Below the pieces are notes generated by a model that was not told the origin of the DNA, did not search any database, and worked only from the letters and a program-made list of their open reading frames with translations. From assembly GCF_008642355.1 (NCBI RefSeq), contig NZ_CP029193.1:868001-932000 (forward strand): a stretch of DNA of 64,000 bases. The letters run 5' to 3'. The DNA comes from Streptomyces venezuelae. GTDB lineage: Bacteria; Actinomycetota; Actinomycetes; Streptomycetales; Streptomycetaceae. Below, piece after piece: positions 45,746 through 54,634 of this stretch; the stretch's first letter is position 1; the number at the start of each line of letters is the position of its first letter. A program made the translations under genes and the position numbers.

Positions 45746-45794
45746 CTTCATAGCCGATCCGGAACCACCGACCCCCACAGGCTCAGGAGGAGCG

Positions 45795-46511
45795 ATGGAC
45801 CACGAGACCGGCAGCCCCGGAGACGGCATACCAGGCGCGGACGACGCCCGGGGCACGGGCGGCACCCCCGCCGCCGACGGCGTGAACGGCAACAAGGGCC
45901 CCAGCCGCAAGACCGTCCTGCGGGCCGCGGCCGCGCTGGGCATGGCCGTACCGGTGTCCCTCATGGGCGTACCCGCACTGGCCAGGACCGCCGGCGAGCG
46001 GGGCGAGGCACCGGAGCTCACCCCCACCTGCGACGACGGCGACGACCCGACCATTCCGCAGATGGAGGGGCCGTACTTCAAGCGCAACTCCCCGCAGCGC
46101 ACCTCGCTCATCCAGGCCGGCACCCCCGGCGTGCGGCTCACGGTCACCGGCTACGTCTTCGGGCGCGCCTGCAAGCCGATCTCCCAGGCCCTGCTGGACT
46201 TCTGGCAGGCGGACACGTACGGGACGTACGACAACGTCGGGTACCGCTTCCGCGGGCACCAGTTCACCGACGCCAACGGCGCGTTCAAGCTCACCACGAT
46301 CGTGCCCGGCCTCTACCCCGGCCGCACCCGGCACCTGCACGTCAAGGTGCAGGCCCCCGGGCGTCCGATCCTCACGACACAGCTGTACTTCCCCGGCGAG
46401 CCCCGCAACAACACGGACACGATCTTCGACCCGCGCCTCCTCATGAACGTACGCACCGTCGGCAACACGAAGGAGGCGGACTTCGACTTCGTCCTGAACG
46501 TGCCGCAGTAA
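45795..46511 (+). CDS. Secreted intradiol ring-cleavage dioxygenase-like protein
   Basis: A 238-residue protein. An N-terminal 35-residue Gly/Asp region leads to SRKTVLRAAAALGMAVPVSLMGVPALA, a Tat-like or Sec signal (Arg-Lys instead of Arg-Arg), so export is likely. The mature part has the intradiol fold: PQMEGPYFKRNSP, LLDFWQADTYGTYDNVGYRFRGHQ and PGRTRHLHVKVQAPG, offering the Tyr, Tyr, His, His ligands for non-haem Fe(III). It should cleave catechol-type aromatic rings between hydroxyls; extracellular versions may act on lignin- or humus-derived phenols. AGGAGG precedes ATG 45795. The AraC-family gene upstream probably regulates it. Confidence 0.85.
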   Translation: MDHETGSPGDGIPGADDARGTGGTPAADGVNGNKGPSRKTVLRAAAALGMAVPVSLMGVPALARTAGERGEAPELTPTCDDGDDPTIPQMEGPYFKRNSPQRTSLIQAGTPGVRLTVTGYVFGRACKPISQALLDFWQADTYGTYDNVGYRFRGHQFTDANGAFKLTTIVPGLYPGRTRHLHVKVQAPGRPILTTQLYFPGEPRNNTDTIFDPRLLMNVRTVGNTKEADFDFVLNVPQ

Positions 46512-46604
46512 CCCCGCGAACAGCCGCCGGGCCGCGTACAACCTTGGGCGCTCGCCACCGGTCAACTGATCGGTCGTGAACGTCCGAGGAACAGAGGAAG
46601 TCGT

Positions 46605-48092
46605 ATGTCGCCCGCACACCGCAGAGTCCTTCGCACCATGCCCCTGATCGCCGCGTCGCTGTTGGTGGGCAGCGGCCTTGCGGCCCTGACGCTGGGGCAG
46701 GGCAGTGCCCGCGCGGACTCCGCGGTGCGGGCGACGGACGACTTCGACGGCGACGGGTTCGCGGACCTGGTCGTCGGCGCGCCCGGCGGCACCGTCTCCG
46801 GCCGGGCGAACGCCGGGTACGTGGTGGTGACGTACGGCTCCGAGGACGGCCTCGACCCGGCCCGCAAGAAGGTCATCAGCCGTGCCACGAGCGGCGTGCC
46901 CGGACCGGCCACGGCGAAGCAGGAGTTCGGGCGGACGTTCACCAAGGGCGACCTGGACCACGACGGATACACCGACCTGGTCATCGGCACCGAGGGCCGG
47001 GGCTCGGGGTCGGGCGCGGTGGTTCTGTGGGGCTCCGCGTCCGGCCTGACCGGCGGCACCGCGATCGCCACGTACGGATTCGCGCCGCAGGCCGGGGACT
47101 TCGACGGCGACGGCACCACCGACCTCGCGCTGTTCGGCAGGGTCGGCTCGCACGGCGACGACCCGGTCGCCCAGGGCGCCCGCCTCTGGAAGGGCCCGAT
47201 CGCGCGCACCGGCACGCCGGCCGCGACCCTCGACTTCATGGACCCGTCGGAGTGGTGGAGCTACGAGGGCGACGAGCGGCCCGACCCCTCCTGCCGCGCG
47301 AGGCCCGAGGTCTGCGTCGACGGTCCGCTGTCCGTGAAGGGCCCGGTGGTGCCCAAGGGGGTCGGCGACGTCAACGGCGACGGCCGCGCCGACATCGTCA
47401 TGAACGACTACTCCGGCGACGGCGAGTGGGGCAACAGCGTCCTGTACGGCGGCGCGACCGGGTTCAAGCGGGGTGACGCGCCGGGCGCCGGCGACGCCCT
47501 GGGCGTCGGCGACGTCAACGGCGACCACTACGACGACGTGGTCGCGGGCGCCAGCGACGAGGACGGCAAGGTGACGGTCTCCTACGGCTCGGCGGACGGC
47601 CTCAAGGGCGACGTGCAGAAGTTCGACCAGGACCTGCCGGGCGTGCCGGGCGCGGAGGAGAGCGGGGACGCGTTCGGCGGTTCGCTCGCGGTCGGCGACG
47701 TGACGGGTGACGGCTACGCCGACATCGCGCTCGGCGTGCCCGGTGAGGACGTCCGGGACGTCACGGACGCGGGCGCCGTCGTCCTGGTGCACGGCGGCGC
47801 GGCCGGCGTGACGGGCACGGGCGCCCAGGCCTTCCACCAGGACACGGCGGGTGTCCCCGGCGTCGCCGAGAAGAACGACCTGTTCGGCGCGGCCGTGTCA
47901 CTGCTCGACGTCACGGGCGACGGACACGGCGACCTCGCGGCGTCGTCCGTCGAGGAGAACGCCCGCGCGGGCGCCCTGTGGTCGCTGCGCGGCACCGCCA
48001 CGGGCGCGACCGCGACGGGCTCGGTGGCGTTCGGACCGAAGGACGTCGACGCGCCGAACACGGCGGCGCTCTTCGGCAGCGCGCTGCGGTAG
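46605..48092 (+). CDS. Secreted FG-GAP/VCBS repeat protein
   Basis: A 495-residue precursor with a signal peptide (residues 1 to about 38, cleavage near ARA-DS) followed by at least six FG-GAP repeats of the integrin alpha beta-propeller type. Each repeat includes a calcium-binding D-x-D-G-D/N-G-x-x-D loop (DDFDGDGFADLVVGAPGG, GDLDHDGYTDLVIG, GDVNGDGRADIVMND, GDVTGDGYADIALGVPG). It is probably a cell-surface or extracellular propeller with a binding or structural role; no catalytic domain is attached. GAGGAAG lies upstream of ATG 46605. It stands alone between the dioxygenase and the convergent GNAT gene. Confidence 0.87.
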   Translation: MSPAHRRVLRTMPLIAASLLVGSGLAALTLGQGSARADSAVRATDDFDGDGFADLVVGAPGGTVSGRANAGYVVVTYGSEDGLDPARKKVISRATSGVPGPATAKQEFGRTFTKGDLDHDGYTDLVIGTEGRGSGSGAVVLWGSASGLTGGTAIATYGFAPQAGDFDGDGTTDLALFGRVGSHGDDPVAQGARLWKGPIARTGTPAATLDFMDPSEWWSYEGDERPDPSCRARPEVCVDGPLSVKGPVVPKGVGDVNGDGRADIVMNDYSGDGEWGNSVLYGGATGFKRGDAPGAGDALGVGDVNGDHYDDVVAGASDEDGKVTVSYGSADGLKGDVQKFDQDLPGVPGAEESGDAFGGSLAVGDVTGDGYADIALGVPGEDVRDVTDAGAVVLVHGGAAGVTGTGAQAFHQDTAGVPGVAEKNDLFGAAVSLLDVTGDGHGDLAASSVEENARAGALWSLRGTATGATATGSVAFGPKDVDAPNTAALFGSALR

Positions 48093-48111
48093 CCCCGGAG
48101 AGGGCGGGAAC

Positions 48112-49071
48112 TCAGGCGGCCGGGCGGATCAGCTCCCAGGTGTCGACGGCGTGGTCGAGCGTCATGCCGTGACGTTCGTACAGGGCGAGCGCGCCGCTGC
48201 TGTTGTCGGTGTCGACGCCGAGGCCGATCCGGTCGCGGCCCAGCGCGGCGTAGTGCCCGAAGGCGTGACGCAGGAGATGGCTGCCGATGCCGCGCCCGCG
48301 GGCCTCGGCGAGGACGCCGAGGTTGCCTATCCAGCCCGCCGACGAGGCAGGGTTGTCGCGGGTGCGCATCGCGGCGACGTCGCCGATTCCTTCGACGTGG
48401 GCGACCCAGATGAGGGACCAGTCGACGTTCTCGGCGTCGATGTCGTCGAGCCACTGCGCGTAGGTGCGCGGCTGGTGGTCGAAGTGCTCCGTGAAGCTCT
48501 CCTGGAGCAGCACGTGGGCACGCCTGCGGTCCTCTTCGCTGAGGCAGGGCCGCAGGGCCACACCCGGAGGTGCCTGCGGCAGCGGATCCGCGTCCACGCC
48601 GACCCGTCGCTCCAGCACCTTGTAGTGCCGGACGGTCCGCCAGCCCCGCGCCCGCAGGTCCGCCGGGTCCAGAGTGGGCTTGGTGGTGAGATCCAGATGC
48701 ACCACCGCCCGCGCCGCGCCGTTGGCCGCCGCGCGCTCCGTGGCACGTGCCTCGAGCAGGCCGAGGAGGTGCAGTGCACCCTGCGGGCGGCCGGGAAGGA
48801 CGTAGTGGTCGCCGTTGACGCGTTCGCCGCCGGATTCGTCCCACACCAGCGCGTACCCGACGAGCAGGTCACCGTCGAAGAGCAGCCAGGAGTCCCGCTC
48901 CAGGTCCACGTCGGGATGCTTCAAGTCGGCCTGGACAAGAGCCAGTTCGGTGTCGGCGCGGCCTATCTCCAGCAGGTCGACCTCGTTGAGCAGCACGCAC
49001 ACGGCCTCGGCGTCGTCGAGCGTCGCCGGGCGCACGGTGAGCCCCTGGGGCGGTGTGGGAGACGTCGTCAT
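48112..49071 (-). CDS. Tandem GNAT N-acetyltransferase
   Basis: A 319-residue protein made of two GNAT domains. The first (about 10-150) begins LTVRPATLDDAEAVCVLL and ends with RARGWRTVRHYKVLERRV; the second (about 165-315) has NLGVLAEARGRGIGSHLLRHAF, the acetyl-CoA pyrophosphate loop R-G-x-G-I/V-G. Only the second retains a clear cofactor motif, so the first may be structural, as in mycothiol synthase-like proteins. The substrate is unknown. ATG 49071 was chosen by domain boundary; the open frame upstream is not coding. It converges on the FG-GAP gene. Confidence 0.84.
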   Translation of the reverse strand: MTTSPTPPQGLTVRPATLDDAEAVCVLLNEVDLLEIGRADTELALVQADLKHPDVDLERDSWLLFDGDLLVGYALVWDESGGERVNGDHYVLPGRPQGALHLLGLLEARATERAAANGAARAVVHLDLTTKPTLDPADLRARGWRTVRHYKVLERRVGVDADPLPQAPPGVALRPCLSEEDRRRAHVLLQESFTEHFDHQPRTYAQWLDDIDAENVDWSLIWVAHVEGIGDVAAMRTRDNPASSAGWIGNLGVLAEARGRGIGSHLLRHAFGHYAALGRDRIGLGVDTDNSSGALALYERHGMTLDHAVDTWELIRPAA

Positions 49072-49136
49072 GGGTCCACTGTCCGTGGGCGGGGCCCGGG
49101 CCCGCAACGGACTTTTCCCGTCCTCCCCGCCGTCTC

Positions 49137-49562
49137 TCAGGCCAGCACCGCCCGCACCGTCTTCCCCCCGCGCTGCGCACCGACGACTTCCAGCCGGTGG
49201 GTCAGCAGCCTGACCATCGCCAGGCCGCGCCCGCTCTCCTTCTCCGGGTTGTCCATGCCGTGTTTCTGGAACCGCGGATGCTCGCGACCGGCGTCGGTGA
49301 CCGCGACGGTCACCCGCGCGCCGGACACCTCGACGCGCAGCCTGCAGCCGCCGCGTCCGTGCCGCAGCGCGTTGGACACGAGCTCGGAGACGATCAGTGC
49401 GGCGTCGTCCATCCGTTCCGCGTCCACCTCGGTCTTGCGGCGCCGGGACCCGGCGAGGAACGCCGAGGCCAGGCGCCGCGCCCGGCCCGCCGACGCGGGC
49501 TCCTGCGGCAGCGCGTACTCCACCCGTTCCGTGGGCCGACGGGCGCGCTGGTGCGCACGCAT
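49137..49562 (-). CDS. Anti-sigma-factor-like ATP-binding protein (HATPase_c_2)
   Basis: A 141-residue GHKL ATPase of the RsbW/SpoIIAB type common in Streptomyces. The N box ELVSNALRHG is intact, followed by VAVTDAGREHP (G1) and SGRGLAMVRLL (G2), so nucleotide binding is expected. The N-terminal PASAGRARRLASAFL helix is the usual partner-binding region. It might bind a sigma factor or anti-anti-sigma factor; none is encoded beside it. ATG 49562. The following 250 bp to 49812 contain no gene I can support. Confidence 0.85.
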   Translation of the reverse strand: MRAHQRARRPTERVEYALPQEPASAGRARRLASAFLAGSRRRKTEVDAERMDDAALIVSELVSNALRHGRGGCRLRVEVSGARVTVAVTDAGREHPRFQKHGMDNPEKESGRGLAMVRLLTHRLEVVGAQRGGKTVRAVLA

Positions 49563-49812
49563 GGCAGCTCACTCCCCTCCCCATAGAAAAACCGGCGTCC
49601 ACCCGCGAACCATGTCGCCACCGGGGTCGCTGCTCATCCGGCGCGACCTGTCCTGCCTCACGGTGATGCCCTCGCGCACAGATCATCAATCCGCTCGCCG
49701 GCACTTCCGTGAGCATCCGCCGGACCGCATATGACCGCGGCGCATTGACCCTGACATCGGCTTCGAACAACACTGAGCGGCCATCCGATCCTCCGCACCG
49801 GGAAGGCCGCCC

Positions 49813-50988
49813 ATGCACCCGACGCCCCGCCCCTTCAAGGACTACCAGGACGAGATCTACCTCGACGGTCTGCGCGGCGTCGTCCCGGAGTACCCGATGA
49901 CGTACGCGGGGTGGGAGGCGCGGGCCCATGCCGCGATGCCGCCCTCGGTCGTCTCGTACGTCGCGGGCGGTGCGGGCGACGAGCGCACGCAGGACGCCAA
50001 CGTCACGGCGTTCGAGCGGTGGGGGCTCATCCCGCGCATGCTCGTGGGGGCCGCGGAGCGCGACCTGTCCGTCGACCTGTTCGGCATGACGCTGCCCTCG
50101 CCGCTGTTCATGGCGCCCATCGGTGTCCTGGGCATCTGTACGCAGGACGGACACGGTGATGTGGCGACCGCGCGGGCGGCCGCGCGGACCGGGGTCCCGA
50201 TGATCGCCTCCACCCTGTCCGCCGACCCGATGGAGGAGGTCGCCGCCGAGTTCGGCGGGACGCCCGGCTTCTTCCAGCTGTACACGCCGACCGACCGCGC
50301 GCTCGCCGAGAGTCTGGTGCGCCGGGCGGAGAAGTCCGGGTTCAAGGGCATCGTCGTGACCCTGGACACCTGGATCACCGGCTGGCGCCCGCGCGACCTG
50401 GTCACCTCCAACTTCCCCCAGCTGCGCGGCCACTGCCTGGCCAACTACACGAGCGACCCGGTGTTCCGCGCGCAGTTGCCCGCCGACCCCGAGCACGACA
50501 TGCAGTCCGCGGTGCTCAAGTGGGTGCAGGTCTTCGGCAATCCGCTGACGTGGGACGACCTGCCGTGGCTGCGCTCGCTGACCTCGCTGCCCCTGATCGT
50601 GAAGGGGCTCTGCCACCCCGAGGACGTGCGCCGGGCCAGGGACGGCGGCGTGGACGGCATCTACTGCTCCAACCACGGCGGCCGCCAGGCCAACGGCGGA
50701 CTCCCCGCGCTCGACGTACTGCCCGCGGTCGTCGAGGCCGCCGAGGGGCTGCCCGTCCTCTTCGACTCGGGGGTGCGCAGCGGCGCGGACATCGTCAAGG
50801 CCGTGGCGCTCGGCGCCACCGCGGTGGGCGTGGGCCGCCCGTACGCGTACGGGCTCGGCATGGGCGGGGCCGCCGGTGTCACGCACGTACTGCGCTCGCT
50901 CCTCGCCGAGGCCGACCTCCTGATGGCGGTCGACGGCTATCCGACGCTCGCGGACCTCACGCGGGAGGCGCTCCAGCGCGTGCAGTGA
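49813..50988 (+). CDS. FMN-dependent alpha-hydroxy-acid oxidase, lactate 2-monooxygenase type
   Basis: A 391-residue flavoenzyme. [30 protein letters not shown] and [15 protein letters not shown] start the barrel; [25 protein letters not shown] and [18 protein letters not shown] (active-site His and Arg) follow, and the protein ends with [18 protein letters not shown]. The family oxidises 2-hydroxy acids; the length and the loop between barrel strands resemble lactate 2-monooxygenase, which yields acetate and CO2, more than glycolate oxidase. GGAAGG is upstream of ATG 49813. It stands alone, so physiological context is lacking. Confidence 0.88.
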   Translation: MHPTPRPFKDYQDEIYLDGLRGVVPEYPMTYAGWEARAHAAMPPSVVSYVAGGAGDERTQDANVTAFERWGLIPRMLVGAAERDLSVDLFGMTLPSPLFMAPIGVLGICTQDGHGDVATARAAARTGVPMIASTLSADPMEEVAAEFGGTPGFFQLYTPTDRALAESLVRRAEKSGFKGIVVTLDTWITGWRPRDLVTSNFPQLRGHCLANYTSDPVFRAQLPADPEHDMQSAVLKWVQVFGNPLTWDDLPWLRSLTSLPLIVKGLCHPEDVRRARDGGVDGIYCSNHGGRQANGGLPALDVLPAVVEAAEGLPVLFDSGVRSGADIVKAVALGATAVGVGRPYAYGLGMGGAAGVTHVLRSLLAEADLLMAVDGYPTLADLTREALQRVQ

Positions 50989-51024
50989 TGCCTGCGCACC
51001 GGGCGGCCCGGTAGACACTTACAC

Positions 51025-51058
51025 GTTTCCTGTGAGACATTTATGTCTCATTCGAAAC
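51025..51058. promoter_or_regulatory. Symmetric operator upstream of the MFS exporter gene
   Basis: TGAGACAT-TT-ATGTCTCA (51033-51050) is a perfect 8-bp inverted repeat. It is flanked symmetrically, 3 bp away on each side, by GTTTC and GAAAC, extending the dyad to 34 bp. It ends 16 bp before the exporter ATG. It has the shape of a TetR- or MarR-type operator, but no such regulator gene adjoins. Confidence 0.7.
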
Positions 51059-51074
51059 TGAGGTGTTACTCCAC

Positions 51075-52595
51075 ATGTCCCCGCAGCGTGATCCACGGCG
51101 CTGGGCCGTCCTCGCGATCCTCTCCGGCAGTCTCCTGCTGATCGCCATGGACACCACGATCCTGAACGTCGCCTTCCCCTCCCTCGTCGCCGATCTGCGG
51201 CCCAGCTCCGTGCAGCAGCTGTGGATCATCGACGTCTACGCCCTCGTGCTCTCCGGTCTCCTGGTGACCGCGGGCGCGCTCGGCGACCGGTGGGGCCGCA
51301 AGCGGCTGCTGCTGATCGGCTTCGGCGTCTTCGCCGCCGCCTCGCTGCTCGCCGTCTTCGCGACCGCCGCGTGGCAGGTCATCGCCGCCCGCGCGCTGCT
51401 CGGCGCCGGCGGCGCGACGATCATGCCCGCCACCCTGTCGATCCTGCGGAACGTCTTCACCGACGCCCGCGAACGCGCCCTCGCCTACGCGGTGTGGTCG
51501 GCCGTCTTCGGCGGCGGCATGGCGCTCGGCCCGGTCGTCGGCGGTCTCCTCGTCGAGCACGACGGCTGGCAGTCGGCGTTCCTGGTCAACATCCCCGTCG
51601 CGCTGGTGATCATCGCGCTCGGCCTGTGGATCCTGCCCGAGTCCCGGCAGCCCCGCGAGGGCCGCTGGGACTGGTGGGGCGTCGCCCAGTCCGTCGTCGG
51701 CATGCTCGCCCTCGCGGGCGGCATCAAGCAACTCGGCAAGGGCGGCCCCGCCGACCCCGCCGCCTGGGCGCTCCTCGCCGTCGCCGCGGTGACCCTCACG
51801 GTCTTCGTACGCCGCCAGCTGCGCCTTCCCCACCCGCTGCTGCGGGTGCGGCTCTTCGCGTCCCGGCCTTTCGCCATCGCCGCCGCCTCGATCTTCCTCG
51901 GCATGATCGCGCTCGGCTCGGCGCTGTTCCTCATCACCCAGTGGTTCCAGTACGGGGAGGGCTACAGCCCTCTGGAAGCAGGCGTCCGGCTGCTGCCCGC
52001 GCCGCTCGGCCTGGTCCTGACCTCGCTGGTCACCCCGGCGCTGATGCACCGTCTGCCGATCCGTCACGTCATGGGCGGCGGGCTGCTCCTGATGACGGCG
52101 GGACTCTCCCTGCCGTGGCTGCTCCAGCTGTCGGGGCCGCTCGGCTACGGCGGCGTCGCCGTGGCGCTCGGTGTGCTCGGCTGCGGCGTCGGCATCGCGA
52201 CGACCGCCGCTTCCGTGACGCTCATGGCCGCCACCCCGGCCGAGGACGTCAGCGGCGCGGCGGCGGTCGAGGAGACCTGTTACGAGCTGGGCGCCGCGAT
52301 GGGCGTGGCCGTGCTCGGCAGCATCGCCACCGCCCTGTACCGCGTGAACCTGCCCGACCTGGGTCTCGCGGCGGACACCGCGGCGTCCGTGAGCGACTCG
52401 ATCGGCGAGGCCGCCCGCGTCGCGTCCGACCTCACGGGCCCGGCCGGTGCCGAGCTCCTGTCACGGGCCGCCGACGCGTTCACCTCCGGGATGACCCCTA
52501 CGTTCCTGATGGCGGCCGCGCTGCCGCTGGCCGCCGCGGCGCTCACCTGGGCGAAGATCCCGAAGGACCTGCGCCCGACGGAGGACGCACACTGA
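51075..52595 (+). CDS. MFS drug exporter, DHA2/EmrB-QacA type
   Basis: A 506-residue transporter with 14 predicted membrane segments. TM1 contains LLIAMDTTILNVAFPSL (family motif D1), the 2-3 loop GALGDRWGRKRLLLIG (motif A), and TM5 GPVVGGLLVEHDGWQSAFLVNIP (motif C). It should export drugs or small metabolites by proton antiport. ATG 51075 follows GAGGT by 11 nt; GTG 51063 would add four residues and place a TTA codon at position 2, but has no ribosome binding site. Control through the dyad just upstream is likely. Confidence 0.9.
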   Translation: MSPQRDPRRWAVLAILSGSLLLIAMDTTILNVAFPSLVADLRPSSVQQLWIIDVYALVLSGLLVTAGALGDRWGRKRLLLIGFGVFAAASLLAVFATAAWQVIAARALLGAGGATIMPATLSILRNVFTDARERALAYAVWSAVFGGGMALGPVVGGLLVEHDGWQSAFLVNIPVALVIIALGLWILPESRQPREGRWDWWGVAQSVVGMLALAGGIKQLGKGGPADPAAWALLAVAAVTLTVFVRRQLRLPHPLLRVRLFASRPFAIAAASIFLGMIALGSALFLITQWFQYGEGYSPLEAGVRLLPAPLGLVLTSLVTPALMHRLPIRHVMGGGLLLMTAGLSLPWLLQLSGPLGYGGVAVALGVLGCGVGIATTAASVTLMAATPAEDVSGAAAVEETCYELGAAMGVAVLGSIATALYRVNLPDLGLAADTAASVSDSIGEAARVASDLTGPAGAELLSRAADAFTSGMTPTFLMAAALPLAAAALTWAKIPKDLRPTEDAH

Positions 52596-52648
52596 CCGGA
52601 CGTCCGGCGGGGCACAACTGGCAACAACCGTCCCCCAGTTCACGCCTA

Positions 52649-52685
52649 TCATCGGTGCGTCTGTTCGACAGTGACGCACCGATGA
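52649..52685. other. 13-bp-arm inverted repeat before the metalloprotease gene
   Basis: TCATCGGTGCGTC (52649-52661) and its exact reverse complement GACGCACCGATGA (52673-52685) are separated by 11 nt, within which TGT-TCG-ACA can also pair. It may terminate the MFS transcript, form a leader hairpin for the protease gene 27 bp downstream, or be an operator. No T-tract follows. Confidence 0.6.
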
Positions 52686-52711
52686 CTCGGCAGTGAGAGG
52701 ACAACGGGGAA

Positions 52712-54022
52712 TTGAGTTCCATACGCAAGCGCGGCGCCCGCAAGCGCCGCATGGCGATGGCCGCCGTGGGCGCCGCGGCGGCCGTCGTGGCGGGGGTCCA
52801 GCTGTCGCCCGCCGCCTTCGGCACCGGCGGCGACGACGAGCCGACGGCTGCGCGTCCGGCCGCGGGGACGCGGGACTTCGGCGCCACCCGCTCCGACGGC
52901 ACGACGTTCGAGAACGGCGTCATGTCCCTGAAGTCGACGCCCGTGGCCCGCTCCGCGGCGCCGTCCGCCTCGTCCGGGCGTGCCGCCGCCGCCCCGCACG
53001 GCACGGGCTGGCAGTCGGGCGGCGCCTCGAAGTACCTCTCCACCGGCTACACGATCAAGTTCTACGACAAGAAGTCCGCGGACTGGCTGGCGCCGTACGT
53101 GAAGAAGTCCGCCGCCGACCTCCAGCGCGTCACGGCGCTTCCCGTGAAGGTCGACACGCGGCCGGTCGGCTGGGACTACGTCCGGCCCAAGGGCGAGATC
53201 CTCGTCGGTGTGCTGCACCGGCCCTGCGTCCCGCCGGCCGACGGGGGTTCGCAGGGCTGGAAGGTGGTCCGTGACGGCTCCGGCAGCAAGAACCTGAGCT
53301 GCGGCTTCTACGCCTCGTCCGTCGCCGACACGGTGACCAGCGGGCACGCGTACATCGACGACGAGTTCCTGACGTCGGCCGGCAAGCCCGCCCCGTCCAT
53401 GGGCGAAACGTATTTCCGCAACCACATCAGCCACGAGCTCGGCCACACGATGGGCCTGGCGCACGCCAACCGCAGCGCGACCCGCGGCGACTGCGTCAAG
53501 GGGTCGGACTCCGGCCAGTTCCCGGTGATGTGCACACCCACCAACGCGTACCAGGACAAGCGCGCGGGCACCTACGTCCAGCAGTACGACATGCAGGGCC
53601 TGCGCCACCTCGCGCGCGGCGGCGGCGCGGTGCTGCCCCCGCAGGGCAAGGTGACCGGCATCGGCCGCAAGTGCCTCGACGTCAAGGGCGGCAAGGCGGC
53701 CAACGGCACGCAGATCCAGATCTTCACCTGCAACAGCGGCCCCGGGCAGTCCTGGATCCCGCAGCAGGACGGCACGGTCCGCGCGCTCGGCAAGTGCCTG
53801 GACAACTACCGCAACGCGAGCACGAACGGCAACAAGATCTCCCTGTACGACTGCAACGGCGGCGCGTCCCAGCGCTGGAAGATCAACGCCAAGGGGCAGA
53901 TCGTGCACGTCGCGTCCGGCAAGGTCCTCGACGTGAAGGGCGGCTCCACCGCCGACGGCACCAAGGTCCAGCTGCACGCGGCGAACACGTACAAGCGGCA
54001 GATCTGGGTCACGCCCACGTAG
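52712..54022 (+). CDS. Secreted zinc metalloprotease with C-terminal ricin-type lectin domain
   Basis: A 436-residue secreted protein. A basic N-terminus (RKRGARKRR) and hydrophobic core form the signal, followed by an Ala/Ser-rich propeptide-like stretch to about residue 105. The protease domain has HISHELGHTMGLAHANR with H241-E242-x2-H245-x2-G-x2-H, a metzincin zinc motif, and CTPTNAYQDKR downstream. Residues about 310-436 form a ricin-B-like trefoil with repeated Q-x-W features (GQSWIPQQ, QRWKINAKG, RQIWVTP), probably binding carbohydrate. TTG 52712 is chosen with GGGGAA close upstream; ATG 52751 is an alternative. The protease family is not identified more precisely. Confidence 0.83.
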   Translation: MSSIRKRGARKRRMAMAAVGAAAAVVAGVQLSPAAFGTGGDDEPTAARPAAGTRDFGATRSDGTTFENGVMSLKSTPVARSAAPSASSGRAAAAPHGTGWQSGGASKYLSTGYTIKFYDKKSADWLAPYVKKSAADLQRVTALPVKVDTRPVGWDYVRPKGEILVGVLHRPCVPPADGGSQGWKVVRDGSGSKNLSCGFYASSVADTVTSGHAYIDDEFLTSAGKPAPSMGETYFRNHISHELGHTMGLAHANRSATRGDCVKGSDSGQFPVMCTPTNAYQDKRAGTYVQQYDMQGLRHLARGGGAVLPPQGKVTGIGRKCLDVKGGKAANGTQIQIFTCNSGPGQSWIPQQDGTVRALGKCLDNYRNASTNGNKISLYDCNGGASQRWKINAKGQIVHVASGKVLDVKGGSTADGTKVQLHAANTYKRQIWVTPT

Positions 54023-54125
54023 CGCACCCGTGGCGCACCCCGGTGGGCGGGCGCGTCCGCAGGTACGGCCGAAGCGGCTACAGTCACCTGCGATCACCCC
54101 CGCCCACCTGGGAGAACCTCGGACC

Positions 54126-54608
54126 ATGGCCGTCGACGAACTCGACACCCGCATCCTCCGGCTGCTGCTCGAACAGCCTCGCACCAGCCTGCGCGAGTAC
54201 GCCCGCGTCCTCGGCATCGCCCGCGGCACGCTCCAGGCCAGGCTCGACCGCATGGAGCGGGACGGCGTGATCACCGGCACCGGGCCCTTCCTCTCCCCCG
54301 CCGCGCTCGGTCACCCTGTGCTCGCCTTCGTCCACATCGAGGTCACGCAGGGGCACCTGGACGAGGTGGGGGACGCGCTCGCCGCCGTGCCCGAGATCAT
54401 CGAGGCGCACTCGATCACGGGCGGCGGCGACCTCCTGACCCGCGTCGCGGCCCGCGACAACGGGCACCTGGAGGACGTCGTGCAGCGGCTGATCAACCTG
54501 CCGGGGGTCGTCCGCACACGGACGGAGATGGCGCTGCGGGAGCGGGTGCCGCACCGGCTGCTCCCGCTGGTCGAGTCGGTCGGCAGGTCGGTCGGCGGAC
54601 AGGTTTGA
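54126..54608 (+). CDS. Lrp/AsnC-family transcriptional regulator
   Basis: A 160-residue regulator. The N-terminal helix-turn-helix is LDTRILRLLLEQPRTSLREYARVLGIARGTLQARLDRMERDGVI; the C-terminal RAM domain contains VLAFVHIEVTQGHLDEVGDALAAVPEIIEAHSITGGGDLL. It should sense an amino acid or related metabolite. GGGAGAA lies about 10 nt before ATG 54126. The HAD phosphatase gene follows by 26 nt in the same direction and may be cotranscribed. The targets are not visible. Confidence 0.9.
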   Translation: MAVDELDTRILRLLLEQPRTSLREYARVLGIARGTLQARLDRMERDGVITGTGPFLSPAALGHPVLAFVHIEVTQGHLDEVGDALAAVPEIIEAHSITGGGDLLTRVAARDNGHLEDVVQRLINLPGVVRTRTEMALRERVPHRLLPLVESVGRSVGGQV

Positions 54609-54634
54609 CCTGGCGGTTTGGCATGCTGGAGGGC

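Noticed and set aside
51063..51074. Upstream GTG start with TTA as second codon for the MFS exporter
   Set aside because: ATG 51075 has the properly spaced GAGGT; the GTG has none, so bldA control of the exporter is not claimed.
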